From Pyrodictiaceae archaeon (GTDB lineage: Archaea > Thermoproteota > Thermoprotei_A > Sulfolobales > Pyrodictiaceae), in the NCBI GenBank assembly GCA_027043685.1, contig JALUFI010000032.1, positions 1 to 6,182 of the forward strand: 6,182 nt of DNA. Reading direction: 5' to 3'. The notes under the pieces were generated by a model that saw only the letters and a list, made by a program, of their open reading frames with translations, was not told where the DNA came from and ran no database searches. Positions 5,417 through 6,182 of this stretch are shown here, piece by piece. The translations under genes were made by a program, and so were the position numbers. Position 1 is the first letter of the stretch; the number at the start of each line of letters is the position of its first letter.

Positions 5417-6182
5417 ATTGTGAAGCCCTCCGTGCGGTGGCGATGAGGGTAGAAGCGTCGGCAGAGCCTGGCCCTGGGGGATAGGGGTAGGCCTAGGTAC
5501 TCTGTGTATCCCTCGCTTCCCGCCCTCACACCGGGCTCCTCTAGCTCGACGTCGCTTCTAGCGCTAAGTATCTTTGAGACCACGTACTCGTTCTCTTCGA
5601 CTGATATGCTGCAGGTGGCGTAGAGTATCGGTGCACCGGGCTTGGCTGCTTCAACGCCCGCCCAGAGGAGCTGTAACTGCAACTCCACCCTCGACGCTAT
5701 GTCGTTGAAGCTGCGGGGCCACCGCCCCTTCGGGAAGGGTAGCAGGCCCTCGCCGCTGCATGGCGCGTCGAGGAGGACAGCGTCGTAGCCCTCGCCCGGT
5801 ATGGGTGGGCTGCGTGCGTCGCGGAGAACAGCTACTATGTTGTCGTGGCCTAGCCTGCTTGCGTTATTGCGTAGCGCTGCTAGCTTCCTCGGGTTTATGT
5901 CGAGTGCTATGATTGTTGCATCGGGGCGGTGCTGGGCGAGCTGCGTTGACTTTACTCCCGCTCCGCTGCACATGTCGAGTATGAGTGGTCTCGGGGGTAG
6001 CTCCCCCGGCTTCATGGAGGGCACTGCGAGCATTGAGGCGGGTCCCTGGATTGTGTAGAGTCCTTGGAGGTACTCCTTGGCTGCTCCGGGGGAGTAGGGC
6101 GCGTGAAGGATTTGTATACCGTAGCTTAGGTATGGGTGCCTCCTCGTCTTAAAGCCTTTCCTGTTGAGCTTCTCCATGAGAG
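5389..6182 (-). CDS. NSUN/Trm4/RsmF-type RNA cytosine-C5 methyltransferase (partial, N-terminus outside window)
   Basis: A SAM-dependent RNA m5C methyltransferase with all canonical catalytic motifs; archaeal relatives modify tRNA or rRNA. Numbering from the Met at 6177: YTIQGPASML (41-50), motif I ILDMCSGAGVKSTQLA (66-81), ALDINPRKL (91-99), motif IV LLDAPCSGEG (135-144) with C140, motif VI LYATCSISVEENE (185-197) with nucleophile C189, and C-terminal RRFYPHRHRTEGF. The frame stays open from that Met to the right edge. The first residues (LMEKLNRKGFKTRRHP) match the internal helix that in this family follows an RxNT segment, so the true start and roughly 40-100 residues probably lie beyond the window. 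It is therefore annotated as partial rather than starting at ATG 6175-6177. It is the first visible gene of a minus-strand operon with nip7 and the FKBP gene. Paralogous to the RsmB-like gene but without the altered motif IV. Confidence 0.9.
   Translation of the reverse strand, partial: LMEKLNRKGFKTRRHPYLSYGIQILHAPYSPGAAKEYLQGLYTIQGPASMLAVPSMKPGELPPRPLILDMCSGAGVKSTQLAQHRPDATIIALDINPRKLAALRNNASRLGHDNIVAVLRDARSPPIPGEGYDAVLLDAPCSGEGLLPFPKGRWPRSFNDIASRVELQLQLLWAGVEAAKPGAPILYATCSISVEENEYVVSKILSARSDVELEEPGVRAGSEGYTEYLGLPLSPRARLCRRFYPHRHRTEGFTICLLRKKQG
5426..5431 (-). promoter_or_regulatory. Ribosome binding site of nip7 within the methyltransferase gene
   Basis: GGAGGG on the minus strand lies 9 bases before ATG 5416, entirely inside the 3' end of the upstream methyltransferase gene. 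It supports this start and the overlap. Confidence 0.5.

Noticed and set aside
1..6182. Defence system, mobile element, CRISPR or prophage
   Set aside because: No transposase, integrase, repeat array, nuclease or toxin-like gene; all genes are conserved housekeeping or iron/redox families with uniform codon use.

Overview
The window is a gene-dense, GC-rich stretch that looks like the chromosome of a hyperthermophilic crenarchaeon (Thermoproteota). I would guess Desulfurococcales/Pyrodictiaceae, but that rank is inference. The reasons are: AGG as the favoured arginine codon and ATA for isoleucine despite high GC; GTG and TTG start codons; GGAGG/GGTG-type ribosome binding sites; very short intergenic gaps; and an archaeal gene set (archaeal Nip7, a long FKBP with a C-terminal domain, AMMECR1, two NSUN/RsmB-type methyltransferases).

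Layout. Positions 1-636 (minus) hold most of an iron-sulfur-flavoprotein-like NAD(P)H:FMN oxidoreductase that runs off the left edge. A 189-base divergent intergenic region (637-825) separates it from a small feoA on the plus strand (826-1062). This region contains a TTAG-N-CTAA palindrome resembling the core of a DtxR-type iron operator. feoA converges, with a 6-base gap, on an RsmB-like rRNA/tRNA m5C methyltransferase (1069-2361, minus). That gene is head to head, 29 bases apart, with an extended-SDR-like protein (2391-3326, plus) lacking two of its three catalytic residues. An AMMECR1-domain protein follows (3413-4093, plus). Its stop codon overlaps that of the convergent gene in a shared CTAG. 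The right third is one minus-strand operon read right to left: a second, canonical m5C methyltransferase (cut by the right edge), a Nip7-family pre-PUA/PUA protein (28-base overlap), and an FKBP-type prolyl isomerase/chaperone (7-base gap).

Together, the right-hand operon is an RNA-maturation and protein-folding set: base methylation, ribosome-assembly RNA binding and chaperone. The RsmB-like gene adds a second methyltransferase of the same superfamily. The left end is iron and redox themed. I see no mobile element, CRISPR array, tRNA or rRNA, and nothing that amounts to a new multi-gene system. The most interesting points are the degenerate SDR active site, the altered motif IV of the RsmB-like enzyme, the candidate iron operator, and the tight methyltransferase-Nip7-FKBP coupling.
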